A stretch of 13,050 nt of DNA, taken from Pseudomonadota bacterium. GTDB taxonomy: Bacteria > Desulfobacterota > Desulfovibrionia > Desulfovibrionales > Desulfovibrionaceae. Numbering within the stretch: the first letter of the stretch is position 1; every line of letters starts with the position of its first letter. Positions 6,358 to 13,050 of the stretch are shown one piece after another. Under the pieces are notes generated by a model. That model was given only the letters and a program-made list of their open reading frames with translations, was not told the origin of the DNA and did not search any database. The translations under genes were made by a program, and so were the position numbers. The DNA lies in assembly GCA_023450535.1 (NCBI GenBank), contig JAEXGX010000183.1, positions 1 to 13,050 of the forward strand. The letters run 5' to 3'.

Positions 6358-8004
6358 TTACAGCCATGCCAGATGCGGCTTGCCGTTCACTCTGGCGATG
6401 GAAAGCAGCCGGTTCATGGACGGATCAGGATTCGGGTAATCGGTACGCATGGCAATAGTGGCGGAAGACGTTTCCCGCCGCTCCAGGCTCGCCAGAGTAG
6501 CCAGGGTGCACATGGTGTGCAGTTGCAGCGCCTCATGGGTTCGCATCAGCTCATGCCAGTTGTCGGCGCGCAGATCGTCCTTGAGTTCCGCAATGCGATC
6601 CAGACTTTCCAGCGCGGTTTTCATGCCGCGTTCGTTGCGCACATAGCCCATATAGTAGTCCATGACCTGACGTATCGCCCGCTCAAACAACGCATACGGC
6701 GTATCACCGTTGGAGTGCAGGGGCTTGAGCGCACGGCGCTTTTCCTCCACAGCCGCTTCCACATCGAACGCGCCGGGAGCTTCGGCCATACGGGCGGCTT
6801 TGGCCGCGTTGACGCCCGCCGCATACCCGCCGCACATCGCCCCGGAAAAGGCGTGAAAACCGGTGCCCACAAACAGCCCCGGCACGGAACTTTCAAAATG
6901 CGCGTCGCGGTCGACCATGCCTTCCAGCGCAAGGTCGCCCACTTCCACTTCCATCAGTTTCGTGGTGAAATCCAGGCCGCGCTGGGCGGAATAGTCCTCC
7001 CAGGTCGCCTTGTCGCCGGGCATGAGATCGTGTTCGAGCACCGTACGCACGTCGTCCGGCAAATGACGCATGTCCATGTAAAAAGGCGGACCGTTGCCTT
7101 CCAGCCCTTCCCGGAACATGCCCTGCACAAAGAGGTGGCGCGGAGCCTGCTCGTTCATGGGGTGGTATCTGGGCATAAAACGCTCGCCCCTGTAGTTCAG
7201 GGCATGGGAGCCGGAGCCGGTGATCCCGTTCATGCCGGGGCAGCCGAAGCTTTTGGGCAACACCGTGGCGTTCTGGCGGGTATCAAGGCATACCAGCCGC
7301 GCCCCGGATTCATACGCCAGAACATAGTGTGCGCCGGTATTGAACGGCGGAAACTGCGCGTTGAACGGATTCTTGGTCGAGTTGCTGCTGACCCGGGCGG
7401 CGCGCGGCCCCAGAGCGATAACAGCCGTTTTTGCACGGATGACGTGAAAGGAACCGTCCAGCACGTTATAGCCCATGGCCCCGGCCATACGCCCGTTTTC
7501 CACCATGAGCCGGGTAAGCATCACATGCTCCAGCACGTCCACGCCCATGTCGCGCAGCCGCGCACTGACCAAAGGTTTGATGAACTGCCCCTGCCGGATC
7601 AAAATCCACCAGTGACCGGGCTGGCCGAAGCCCTGCGTACGCATGTAGCTTCCGTCCGGATTTTTGCGGAACTGAACCCCTACGCCGGAAAGAAAGTCCA
7701 GCAGATGCGGCATGGCCTCGCCCCAGGCCCGCACGGTTTCAGGGTGCAGACCACTGCCGGGTTTGGCGTAGAATTTCACCATCTCATCTACACTGTCATG
7801 CTCTCCCTGATTGAGCACCGCCATAAAATGGTCATTTCCGCCGCCGATACAGCCGCAGCTTTCAAACTTCCCCTTGTCCGCCACAAGAACGCTCAAGCCC
7901 GCCTCGCGTGCAGCCAGTGCCGCCCCGCAACCGCTGGCACCGCCGCCGAGCACGAGCACGTCGGTTTCATGCACAGCATCTATACCTTTCGGAATTTGCG
8001 ACAT
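6358..8004 (-). CDS. AprA/FrdA-like FAD-dependent flavoprotein
   Basis: A 548-residue flavoprotein of the fumarate reductase / succinate dehydrogenase superfamily (FAD_binding_2). Its plan resembles adenylylsulfate reductase alpha (AprA) more than classical FrdA. The FAD dinucleotide fold is at residues 15-44 (VLVLGGGASGCGAALAA). AprA-like landmarks are FNTGAHYVLAYESGA (221-235), FREGLEGNGPPFYMDMR (297-313) and the closing FAD contact GLFVGTGFHAFSGAMCGGYA (376-395). No Tat or Sec signal and no fused heme or FMN domain are seen, so it should be cytoplasmic and depend on a separate electron partner. AAAGGAG precedes the ATG. The TRAP permease gene ends 27 bases upstream, so the two are one operon. 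The likely partner is the GltD/ferredoxin protein at 4361-6037. True AprA is unlikely because no aprB or sat is adjacent. The substrate, presumably an imported organic compound, is unknown. Confidence 0.82.
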   Translation of the reverse strand: MSQIPKGIDAVHETDVLVLGGGASGCGAALAAREAGLSVLVADKGKFESCGCIGGGNDHFMAVLNQGEHDSVDEMVKFYAKPGSGLHPETVRAWGEAMPHLLDFLSGVGVQFRKNPDGSYMRTQGFGQPGHWWILIRQGQFIKPLVSARLRDMGVDVLEHVMLTRLMVENGRMAGAMGYNVLDGSFHVIRAKTAVIALGPRAARVSSNSTKNPFNAQFPPFNTGAHYVLAYESGARLVCLDTRQNATVLPKSFGCPGMNGITGSGSHALNYRGERFMPRYHPMNEQAPRHLFVQGMFREGLEGNGPPFYMDMRHLPDDVRTVLEHDLMPGDKATWEDYSAQRGLDFTTKLMEVEVGDLALEGMVDRDAHFESSVPGLFVGTGFHAFSGAMCGGYAAGVNAAKAARMAEAPGAFDVEAAVEEKRRALKPLHSNGDTPYALFERAIRQVMDYYMGYVRNERGMKTALESLDRIAELKDDLRADNWHELMRTHEALQLHTMCTLATLASLERRETSSATIAMRTDYPNPDPSMNRLLSIARVNGKPHLAWL

Positions 8005-8031
8005 ACGATTCTCCTTTGTCCCGTTGCCGGG

Positions 8032-9960
8032 TCAGGCTCCTGCGGGCGCACGGCTCACAGAATCATTGGCAATGCGACGGTACGCGAGGTATTCGCGCCC
8101 CAGAAACAGCGCAAGCCCCAGCAGGCTGACGCCATAGCTCCACGGAGTGCGCCAGAACACGGCCACAATCATCAGACCGCACACGGTAAGCGGCAGGGCG
8201 CACTCCAGGCGGTTCATGCGGCGGACTGACCAGCCGCAACCGGCCATGGAAACGCACATGGCCGCCACAAGAACCCAAAGAAAGAAAAAGATGGACGCGC
8301 CCACGCCCGCGCCAGACTGGCCGAGCATCAATTCAGGGGCGAACACGCAGAAAAAGGGGATGATAAAACCCACACAACCGACCTTTGACGCCTCTACGGC
8401 GGTGCGCATATAGGACGTCTCCGCCAGGCCCGCCGCCGGTATGGCTGCTGTGGCGACCGGGGGAGTAATGCAGGAGAACACCGCAAAGGTGAAAACGAAC
8501 ATGTGGGCGGAAAAGATGGGAACGCCGAGATTGACCAGAGAGGGAACGCCGACCATGGCCACCATCATGTACGCTGCAATGGTCGGCACCCCCATGCCCA
8601 GGATGATGCACACCAGAGCGGTAAGCAGCAACGCAAGCACAAGGTTTCCACCGCACAGCGCGGCGATGATGCCGGGGATGCGAATGCCGAGTGAGGTTTT
8701 GGTCAGCGTTGCCACCAGCGGCCCCAGAACAGCGCAGGTCACCGCAATCTTGGCTCCGGTCACCGCGCCGTCCATGGCGTCGGGCGCAAGCTGGCGCAAC
8801 ATGGAACTCAGGCGGCCTTCCTTCGCGCAGACTGCGGCATTGAGGCCAAGCAGACAGACAATGGCCCAGAACACTGTGAACATGGGGGAAAAACCCATAA
8901 ACAACAGCACCATGATCAGCACTAGCGGCCCCACGAACAACGGCGCTTCCATAAGAATCTGACGGGCGCTTCCCGCCCCTTCAATAATGCTTTCCGCATT
9001 GATTCCCAGACGCTTGGCCTGAAATTGCGCATAAAAGGCCACAGCCAGGAAATACAGCAACGCGGGCAGGATTGCGGCGCTCATGACTTCCACATAGGGT
9101 ACGCCGGCCATTTCAGCCATGACAAAGGCCGTAGCGCCCATGACCGGTGGCATGATCTGCCCGCCGGTGGAAGCCGCCGCTTCAATGGCCCCGGCCTGCT
9201 CGGGCCGGTAGCCGGCCTTCTTCATGAGCGGAATGGTGAACGTGCCTGTCGTCGCCACATTGGCCAGAGCGCTCCCGGTAATTGACCCCATGAGGGCGCT
9301 GGACACCACGGAGGAAATGGCCGGGCCGCCCGCGCAGCGGCGCCCTGCGGCCCGGCCGATACGGTTGAAGAAATCCGACGCCCCTGTGGCGGCCAGAAAG
9401 GAACCGAACACCACAAACAGGAAAATGTAATTGGCGCTCACCCCCATGGTTGATCCATAAACTCCGCCGGAAAGGTTCATCACAAAGGTATTGATCATTT
9501 CCATGTAATCGATGCGCGGAGCACGCAGCATGCCGGGCAGATTATGCCCCCAGTAGCAGTACGCGATGAACAGCATCGCCACGCAGGGGAAGGCGAGGCC
9601 AAAGGCCCGGCGGGAGGCTTCCAGAGACAGAACGACGATCAGCGTACCCACGGCCATATCCTGTATGGTCAGCATGCCCACAGCCCCGCGCATGGTTTCC
9701 AGCGCTTCAAATTCCACAAATATATACCCGGTCGCGTACAGCGAGAGCGCCAGCAATAAGGCGGACCCCGCCTTGCCGAGCCGGGTTTGCGCCTTGCGCA
9801 TGGTCCACAAATAGACAAGAGCAAGCGCAAACATGAGGTGCAGATTCTGATGCTGGGTGGGAGTCAGAAACACCAGTTGCGTATAGAGCATGTGATAGGC
9901 GATCATCGCGACAGCCAGTATCGACATAACGGCCAGAATGGTTTTGTCCAGCGCTTTCAC
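8032..9960 (-). CDS. TRAP transporter fused permease (TAXI-associated, DctM-like)
   Basis: Complete 642-residue inner-membrane permease of the fused 4TM/12TM TRAP class. The start is GTG at 9960, preceded by AGGAGG four bases upstream. The first helices (AVMSILAVAMIAYHMLY and following) form the small-subunit-like part. The large DctM-like part includes MGVSANYIFLFVVFGSFLAATGA, AASTGGQIMPPVMGATAFVMAE and the hallmark ILGMGVPTIAAYMMVAM followed by FAVFSCITPPVATAAIPAAG. The C-terminus ends in extra helices and a short basic tail. It lies 29 bases after the TAXI binding-protein gene and 27 bases before the flavoprotein gene, all leftward. It imports the ligand captured by the 9990-11015 product; the substrate is not identifiable. 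Confidence 0.94.
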   Translation of the reverse strand: MKALDKTILAVMSILAVAMIAYHMLYTQLVFLTPTQHQNLHLMFALALVYLWTMRKAQTRLGKAGSALLLALSLYATGYIFVEFEALETMRGAVGMLTIQDMAVGTLIVVLSLEASRRAFGLAFPCVAMLFIAYCYWGHNLPGMLRAPRIDYMEMINTFVMNLSGGVYGSTMGVSANYIFLFVVFGSFLAATGASDFFNRIGRAAGRRCAGGPAISSVVSSALMGSITGSALANVATTGTFTIPLMKKAGYRPEQAGAIEAAASTGGQIMPPVMGATAFVMAEMAGVPYVEVMSAAILPALLYFLAVAFYAQFQAKRLGINAESIIEGAGSARQILMEAPLFVGPLVLIMVLLFMGFSPMFTVFWAIVCLLGLNAAVCAKEGRLSSMLRQLAPDAMDGAVTGAKIAVTCAVLGPLVATLTKTSLGIRIPGIIAALCGGNLVLALLLTALVCIILGMGVPTIAAYMMVAMVGVPSLVNLGVPIFSAHMFVFTFAVFSCITPPVATAAIPAAGLAETSYMRTAVEASKVGCVGFIIPFFCVFAPELMLGQSGAGVGASIFFFLWVLVAAMCVSMAGCGWSVRRMNRLECALPLTVCGLMIVAVFWRTPWSYGVSLLGLALFLGREYLAYRRIANDSVSRAPAGA

Positions 9961-9989
9961 AGATCCTCCTCGCGTAGTGTGAACAGGCT

Positions 9990-11015
9990 CTAACGCAGTC
10001 CCTTTTCCTTGTAGTAACGGAGCGCGCCGGGGTGAATGTATTCCTCGGGCAGGAAGTCTTCCGTGGGCACGGTAAACGTATGGGACATCAGCTTGCCCAG
10101 AGGCGTGTACTTTGCGATGTCTTCCTGATTTTCGCAGAGGATTTTGGCGATGGTGTAGGCGAGGTCATCCGGAATCTGGACAAAGCCGCCAATGCCGCAG
10201 CGCTCCTCCCAGGCGGTGATATCGCGGTCCGGCACATTTTCGGCAATAGCTCCCTTTGGAATGATTACCGGCACATAACGCAAGCCGTCCGCTTCTGCCG
10301 CTTCCTCGATATACCGGGGGTCAATGTCCAGAAAATAGGGCGCGCCGCGCGAGGCGACCATTTCCGCATAGATATTCACAGGCTGCCAGGGGCCGTCCGG
10401 GTTGGTGGTCACGCCCAGCGTGGCCGCGTCCACCGCGCCGTCGAGCAGGGCGCTTTGCAGGCCGGTCCAGTTCAGATAGGTGGGTTTCATGCCCTTTGAA
10501 CCCTCGATGCCCCGGCTGATCACTGACCACTGGTATTTTCCGTTGGACGACATCATACTCATCAGGCCGATCCTTTTACCCTTGAGGTCGGTCAGGCTAC
10601 GGATTTTCGGATCATAGGTGATCATGGTCTGGATATTCTGGGTGACAAAGCCAAAAATTTTCAGATCGGGATACGCTTCGGGAAAAGGCGGCTTGCCCTG
10701 CACGGCCTCGCGGAAGGGCACGGCGGTAATAGCGCAGATCATATGTTCAGGGCTGGCCGAAGTCTTGATGATGCTGGCCGGAGAACCGGCTGTTTCCACC
10801 GGAAGCAGCTCGTACTGCGGAGCCACGGTTTTGATGACCTCGGAAATGGCGTAACTGTACTGGTAGGTTGTACCGCCAAACGCGTTGGCCGCGATCTCGT
10901 ACACTTCCGCCGCATGGGCCACGCTTCCTACGCTCAGACAGAGCGCGGCAGGCAAAGAGAAAACCTTGCTCAACATCTTCAAATTTTTCAGTCCGTTCAA
11001 CATGCCGTTCAACAT
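9990..11015 (-). CDS. TAXI family TRAP transporter solute-binding protein (second system)
   Basis: A 341-residue periplasmic binding protein, first gene of the leftward operon. The start at 11015 is preferred because AAGGAGG lies seven bases upstream; a longer frame reaching 11105 would place a non-hydrophobic extension before the signal peptide. The first eight residues are MLNGMLNG from a 12-bp tandem duplication, so a second in-frame ATG at 11003 is possible. The signal peptide runs to AHA at residues 33-35. The mature protein starts VYEIAANAFGGTTYQYSYAISEVIK, typical of TAXI proteins, and later shows DLKGKRIGLMSMMSSNGK and, near the end, IHPGALRYYKEKGL, equivalent to HPGAYRAYKEAGL in the first binding protein. 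Sequence divergence from that protein suggests a different ligand. Confidence 0.93.
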   Translation of the reverse strand: MLNGMLNGLKNLKMLSKVFSLPAALCLSVGSVAHAAEVYEIAANAFGGTTYQYSYAISEVIKTVAPQYELLPVETAGSPASIIKTSASPEHMICAITAVPFREAVQGKPPFPEAYPDLKIFGFVTQNIQTMITYDPKIRSLTDLKGKRIGLMSMMSSNGKYQWSVISRGIEGSKGMKPTYLNWTGLQSALLDGAVDAATLGVTTNPDGPWQPVNIYAEMVASRGAPYFLDIDPRYIEEAAEADGLRYVPVIIPKGAIAENVPDRDITAWEERCGIGGFVQIPDDLAYTIAKILCENQEDIAKYTPLGKLMSHTFTVPTEDFLPEEYIHPGALRYYKEKGLR

Positions 11016-11203
11016 GGGCCGTCCTCCTTGGTGCAGATTGAATGGTACAGGTTGAATATCCAATCTTTTTCCGACGTATACATAACAAACGTTTTGCACC
11101 GCCAAGGCAAGAACAAGATTTTGATATCCCTATCAGACGGTTTTCCGCCATTCTCTCGCAGGTAAAAAGAACGTATGTATCAAAAGCAACCGGAGGAGGC
11201 CCC
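11016..11203. promoter_or_regulatory. Divergent control region, TAXI-TRAP operon / LysR gene
   Basis: These 188 bases separate the leftward operon from the divergent LysR gene, the usual arrangement for a LysR regulator and its target. A perfect inverted repeat TGATA-TCCC-TATCA is at 11122-11135, one base longer than the classical T-N11-A spacing. A second pair flanks it: ATACATA at 11078-11084 and TATGTAT at 11174-11180, within the similar strings ACGTATACAT (11074-11083) and ACGTATGTAT (11171-11180). No strong -35/-10 pair could be assigned. Confidence 0.5.
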
Positions 11204-12163
11204 ATGATTCAGGAAATAAACGGCGACTTTCTGCAATGGCTGCGCGGTTTCTATTATGTGGCGACAGCAGGCAGTGTTTCACGCGCGGCAGAACTGATGT
11301 GCCGCAATCAGAGCGCGGTCACGTACCAGTTGCAATCGCTGGAAAGCAGCCTGAACACGGAGCTTTTTCTGCGGGTGGAAGGGCGGATGATTCTGACCCC
11401 GGCAGGGGAAAAGCTGCTGAAATGGGCAGTGATCACCTTTGATGATATCGCCGCACTGCGGGCCGAAGTGGGCAACCTGAACGGAGAACTGAACGGCGCA
11501 CTGCGTATTTCGGGCAACCGCCCCACCTACCACCACGCCCGCTTTGTGAATACGCTCAGAGCCTATTCCGCCGCGCATCCCAAAGTCGACATACACCTTG
11601 AGGCGGGCTACCCCGACGAGTGCATCCGCGACGTGGAAATCGGCAGCAGCGACATGGCACTGATCGGTCTGCACAAGACGCCGCCAGTCTGCGCGTTTGA
11701 ACAGCTTTTTTCCGTTCCCTATGTGCTGGTGACACCGCCTGGGCATGAATACCATCTTGATGATCGGCCCACGAGCGAACAAATCGCCGAAATTCCCCTG
11801 ATCCGCTTCCAATTGCGACGGCATATCAAGTCTTACGACTACCACTTTCTCGCTGAACAAATTGAGGAGCTCACGGGCAGGGTTTCGCCCTTAAGTTGCA
11901 GCAATTACTGGATATTGCTCAAATACGTCGCGGAGGGCATGGGCGCGGCCATTATTGACGCATGGTCCTACGGCTCGCTCTCTTCCAGACTGGAGCCCGG
12001 AGTATGGGCCTATTCCCTGTCCCATCTTCTGCCCGTCCTGCCCTACGGCATCCTGACCCGCAAAAAAGGACGTCTCTCCCCGGCGGCCACAGCCTTTCGG
12101 GAAGCACTGCGCAACGGTTTTGCCGATACTTCTCCTGAAGGCATCCTTCCCTCCCGTTCCTGA
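11204..12163 (+). CDS. LysR family transcriptional regulator
   Basis: A 319-residue LysR-type regulator of standard length. The start at 11204 has a strong GGAGGAGG site at 11192-11199; the longer frame from 11042 adds a non-family N-terminus. The winged helix-turn-helix occupies about residues 8-66, with the recognition part around GSVSRAAELMCRNQSAVTYQL (23-43, central residues SRAAE and QSAVT) and the wing LTPAGEKLL (64-72). The effector domain follows from about residue 95 (LNGALRISGNRP), with hinge-side segments DMALIGLH and YVAEGMGAAIIDAW. It is divergent from the TAXI-TRAP/flavoprotein operon, so it probably activates that operon in response to the transported compound and may repress itself. 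The effector is unknown. Confidence 0.93.
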   Translation: MIQEINGDFLQWLRGFYYVATAGSVSRAAELMCRNQSAVTYQLQSLESSLNTELFLRVEGRMILTPAGEKLLKWAVITFDDIAALRAEVGNLNGELNGALRISGNRPTYHHARFVNTLRAYSAAHPKVDIHLEAGYPDECIRDVEIGSSDMALIGLHKTPPVCAFEQLFSVPYVLVTPPGHEYHLDDRPTSEQIAEIPLIRFQLRRHIKSYDYHFLAEQIEELTGRVSPLSCSNYWILLKYVAEGMGAAIIDAWSYGSLSSRLEPGVWAYSLSHLLPVLPYGILTRKKGRLSPAATAFREALRNGFADTSPEGILPSRS

Positions 12164-12170
12164 TCATCTT

Positions 12171-12186
12171 GGTACGAAATCGTACC
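12171..12186. promoter_or_regulatory. Operator copy 1 upstream of amt
   Basis: Perfect 16-bp palindrome: GGTACGA, AA, TCGTACC. It begins eight bases after the LysR stop codon and is centred about 128 bp before the expected amt transcription start. It shares TACGA-N3-CGTAC with copy 2, centred 30 bp away. A terminator stem for the LysR gene is an alternative, but no T-run follows. Confidence 0.6.
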
Positions 12187-12200
12187 GGAAAATGCCCGCC

Positions 12201-12216
12201 GATACGATTCCGTACT
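12201..12216. promoter_or_regulatory. Operator copy 2 upstream of amt
   Basis: Imperfect palindrome matching copy 1 at 11 of 16 positions, with both half-sites TACGA and CGTAC kept. It is centred about 98 bp before the expected amt transcription start, a normal position for binding of a sigma-54 activator. Confidence 0.55.
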
Positions 12217-12252
12217 GCGCACGTTTCCCTTTCTCTTTTCAGTTACATGTAA

Positions 12253-12265
12253 TATCAACAGGTTA
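12253..12265 (+). promoter_or_regulatory. IHF-consensus site
   Basis: TATCAACAGGTTA matches the consensus WATCAANNNNTTR at every defined position. It lies between the paired operators and the -24/-12 promoter, about 48 bp before the expected start of transcription, where DNA bending would bring activator and polymerase together. It overlaps the end of a TTACATGTAA palindrome only slightly (12243-12252 ends one base before it). Confidence 0.6.
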
Positions 12266-12280
12266 TACCCATATCACGGT

Positions 12281-12296
12281 TGGCACGTTCCATGCT
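12281..12296 (+). promoter_or_regulatory. Sigma-54 (-24/-12) promoter of amt
   Basis: TGGCACG at 12281-12287 and ATGCT at 12292-12296 place GG (12282-12283) exactly ten bases before GC (12294-12295), the required sigma-54 spacing. Transcription would start near 12307, giving a leader of about 49 bases before the amt ATG. Nitrogen-regulated amt genes are commonly sigma-54 dependent. Confidence 0.8.
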
Positions 12297-12355
12297 TTGT
12301 CCTCTTCAACCAAGAAGGCGGAGAAGCTTCCGCGTAAACGAGGAGAAGAACGGAC

Positions 12356-13050
12356 ATGTCTACACGTATCAGAATGTTTCTGGCGGCGGCCCTGCCGTGC
12401 TGTCTGCTGTTCGCGCCCGATTCGGCCGTGGCCGACGACGCGCTTTCGCAGGAAAACGCCAATATTCTCTGGACGCTGATCGGCGGTATCCTGGTCATGT
12501 TCATGCAACCCGGCTTCGCGCTGGTGGAATGCGGCCTGACCCGAGCCAAAAACGCGGCCAACATCATGATGAAAAACTATGCCGACTTTCTCATGGGTGG
12601 CATACTCTATTTCTTTATCGGGTTCGGTCTGATGTTCGGCTCCGACGCAGGCGGCATACTGGGCACCTCAATGTTCGGCATGTCCGGCTCCAGCGGCACG
12701 GGCGACGGCGCATGGCTGTGGACCTTCTGGTTCTTCCAGGCCATGTTCGCGGCGACCTCGGCCACCATTGTTTCCGGAGCCATGGCCGAGCGCACCCGTT
12801 TCGGCGTCTACCTGATCGCCAGCGCCGTTATTTCTGCCCTGATCTATCCTGTCAGCGGACACTGGGCCTGGAGCGGCCTGTTCGGCGAAGGCGGCGGCTG
12901 GCTTGAAAAGATTGGCTTTATCGATTTTGCCGGTTCCACCGTGGTGCATTCCGTGGGCGGCTGGATCGCCCTGGCCGGAGCCATCGTCATCGGCCCCCGT
13001 ATTGGCAAGTACAGCGCCGACGGCATCGCCCGGGCCATTCCCGGCCACAA
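12356..13050 (+). CDS. amt: Ammonium transporter Amt (5' part, cut by the window edge)
   Basis: First 231 residues of an Amt/Mep/Rh-family ammonium channel. The ATG at 12356 follows AGGAG at 12341-12345. Residues 1-26 look like a cleaved signal peptide ending AVA before DD, as in many bacterial Amt proteins. Family landmarks: ILVMFMQPGFALVECGLTR (45-63), KNYADFLMGGILYFFIGFGLMFG (73-95, residues FxIGFGLMFG), the paired phenylalanines F126-F127 near the outer gate, YPVSGHWAW (164-172), and the signature DFAGSTVVHSVGG (190-202), in which D190 and H198 match the conserved aspartate and first pore histidine. It imports ammonium under nitrogen limitation. A glnB/glnK-type gene would be expected just past the edge. 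Identity is firm. Confidence 0.96.
   Translation, partial: MSTRIRMFLAAALPCCLLFAPDSAVADDALSQENANILWTLIGGILVMFMQPGFALVECGLTRAKNAANIMMKNYADFLMGGILYFFIGFGLMFGSDAGGILGTSMFGMSGSSGTGDGAWLWTFWFFQAMFAATSATIVSGAMAERTRFGVYLIASAVISALIYPVSGHWAWSGLFGEGGGWLEKIGFIDFAGSTVVHSVGGWIALAGAIVIGPRIGKYSADGIARAIPGH

Noticed and set aside
6358..8004. Dissimilatory adenylylsulfate reductase alpha subunit proper
   Set aside because: Only general AprA-like layout is seen. The neighbouring genes are transporter genes rather than aprB or sat, and the C-terminal motif differs from what I recall for AprA.
6241..8229. 662-residue open frame on the + strand
   Set aside because: Antisense to the flavoprotein and the end of the TRAP permease, and its first part translates repeat copy B. 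It is a by-product of GC-rich codon use.
11016..11105. Longer N-terminus for the second TAXI protein
   Set aside because: It would bury the signal peptide behind 30 non-hydrophobic residues. AAGGAGG supports the start at 11015.
11042..11203. Longer N-terminus for the LysR protein
   Set aside because: It adds 54 residues before the helix-turn-helix and overlaps the divergent promoter region. GGAGGAGG supports 11204.

Overview
The window is GC-rich bacterial DNA with strong Shine-Dalgarno sites and nine genes: two transporter loci, redox enzymes, a regulator and a partial ammonium transporter. TAXI-type TRAP transporters, an AprA-like flavoprotein, a sigma-54 amt promoter and small GC-rich hairpin repeats between genes suggest an anaerobic delta-proteobacterial-type organism, possibly a member of Desulfovibrionaceae such as Desulfovibrio or Bilophila. 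This is inference from gene content; no search was possible.

Layout. Positions 1-4299 read rightward: the end of a fused TRAP permease, its TAXI solute-binding protein, a cyclase-family (kynurenine-formamidase-like) metal hydrolase, and an orphan PTS_EIIC_2-type membrane protein. The last two genes each follow a 300-350 base gap full of hairpins and repeats. Positions 4361-11015 read leftward, in transcription order: a second TAXI binding protein, a second fused TRAP permease, an AprA/FrdA-like flavoprotein, then after a 320-base gap a GltD-like NAD(P)H oxidoreductase with Fe-S domains at both ends. The two gene sets converge at a hairpin at 4308-4355. A LysR-type regulator (11204-12163) diverges from the second TRAP operon. 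The ammonium transporter gene starts at 12356 and runs off the right edge.

How it may work together (inference). The leftward operon looks like an import-and-redox cassette. A TAXI-TRAP system brings in a small, probably anionic organic substrate. The flavoprotein oxidises or reduces it, exchanging electrons through the ferredoxin and GltD-like modules with NAD(P)H. The divergent LysR protein senses the substrate or a product. The rightward genes add a second importer, a hydrolase that could open a lactam, amide or lactone, and a membrane protein of unknown substrate. The substrate cannot be read from sequence.

The gaps hold two nearly identical structured repeats (3068-3212 and 6238-6334), a possible 182-bp MITE-like element (6058-6239), and a repeated block that carries the ribosome-binding site of the EIIC gene. 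The amt gene has a complete visible sigma-54 control region: two matching operators 30 bp apart, an IHF-consensus site and a -24/-12 promoter.
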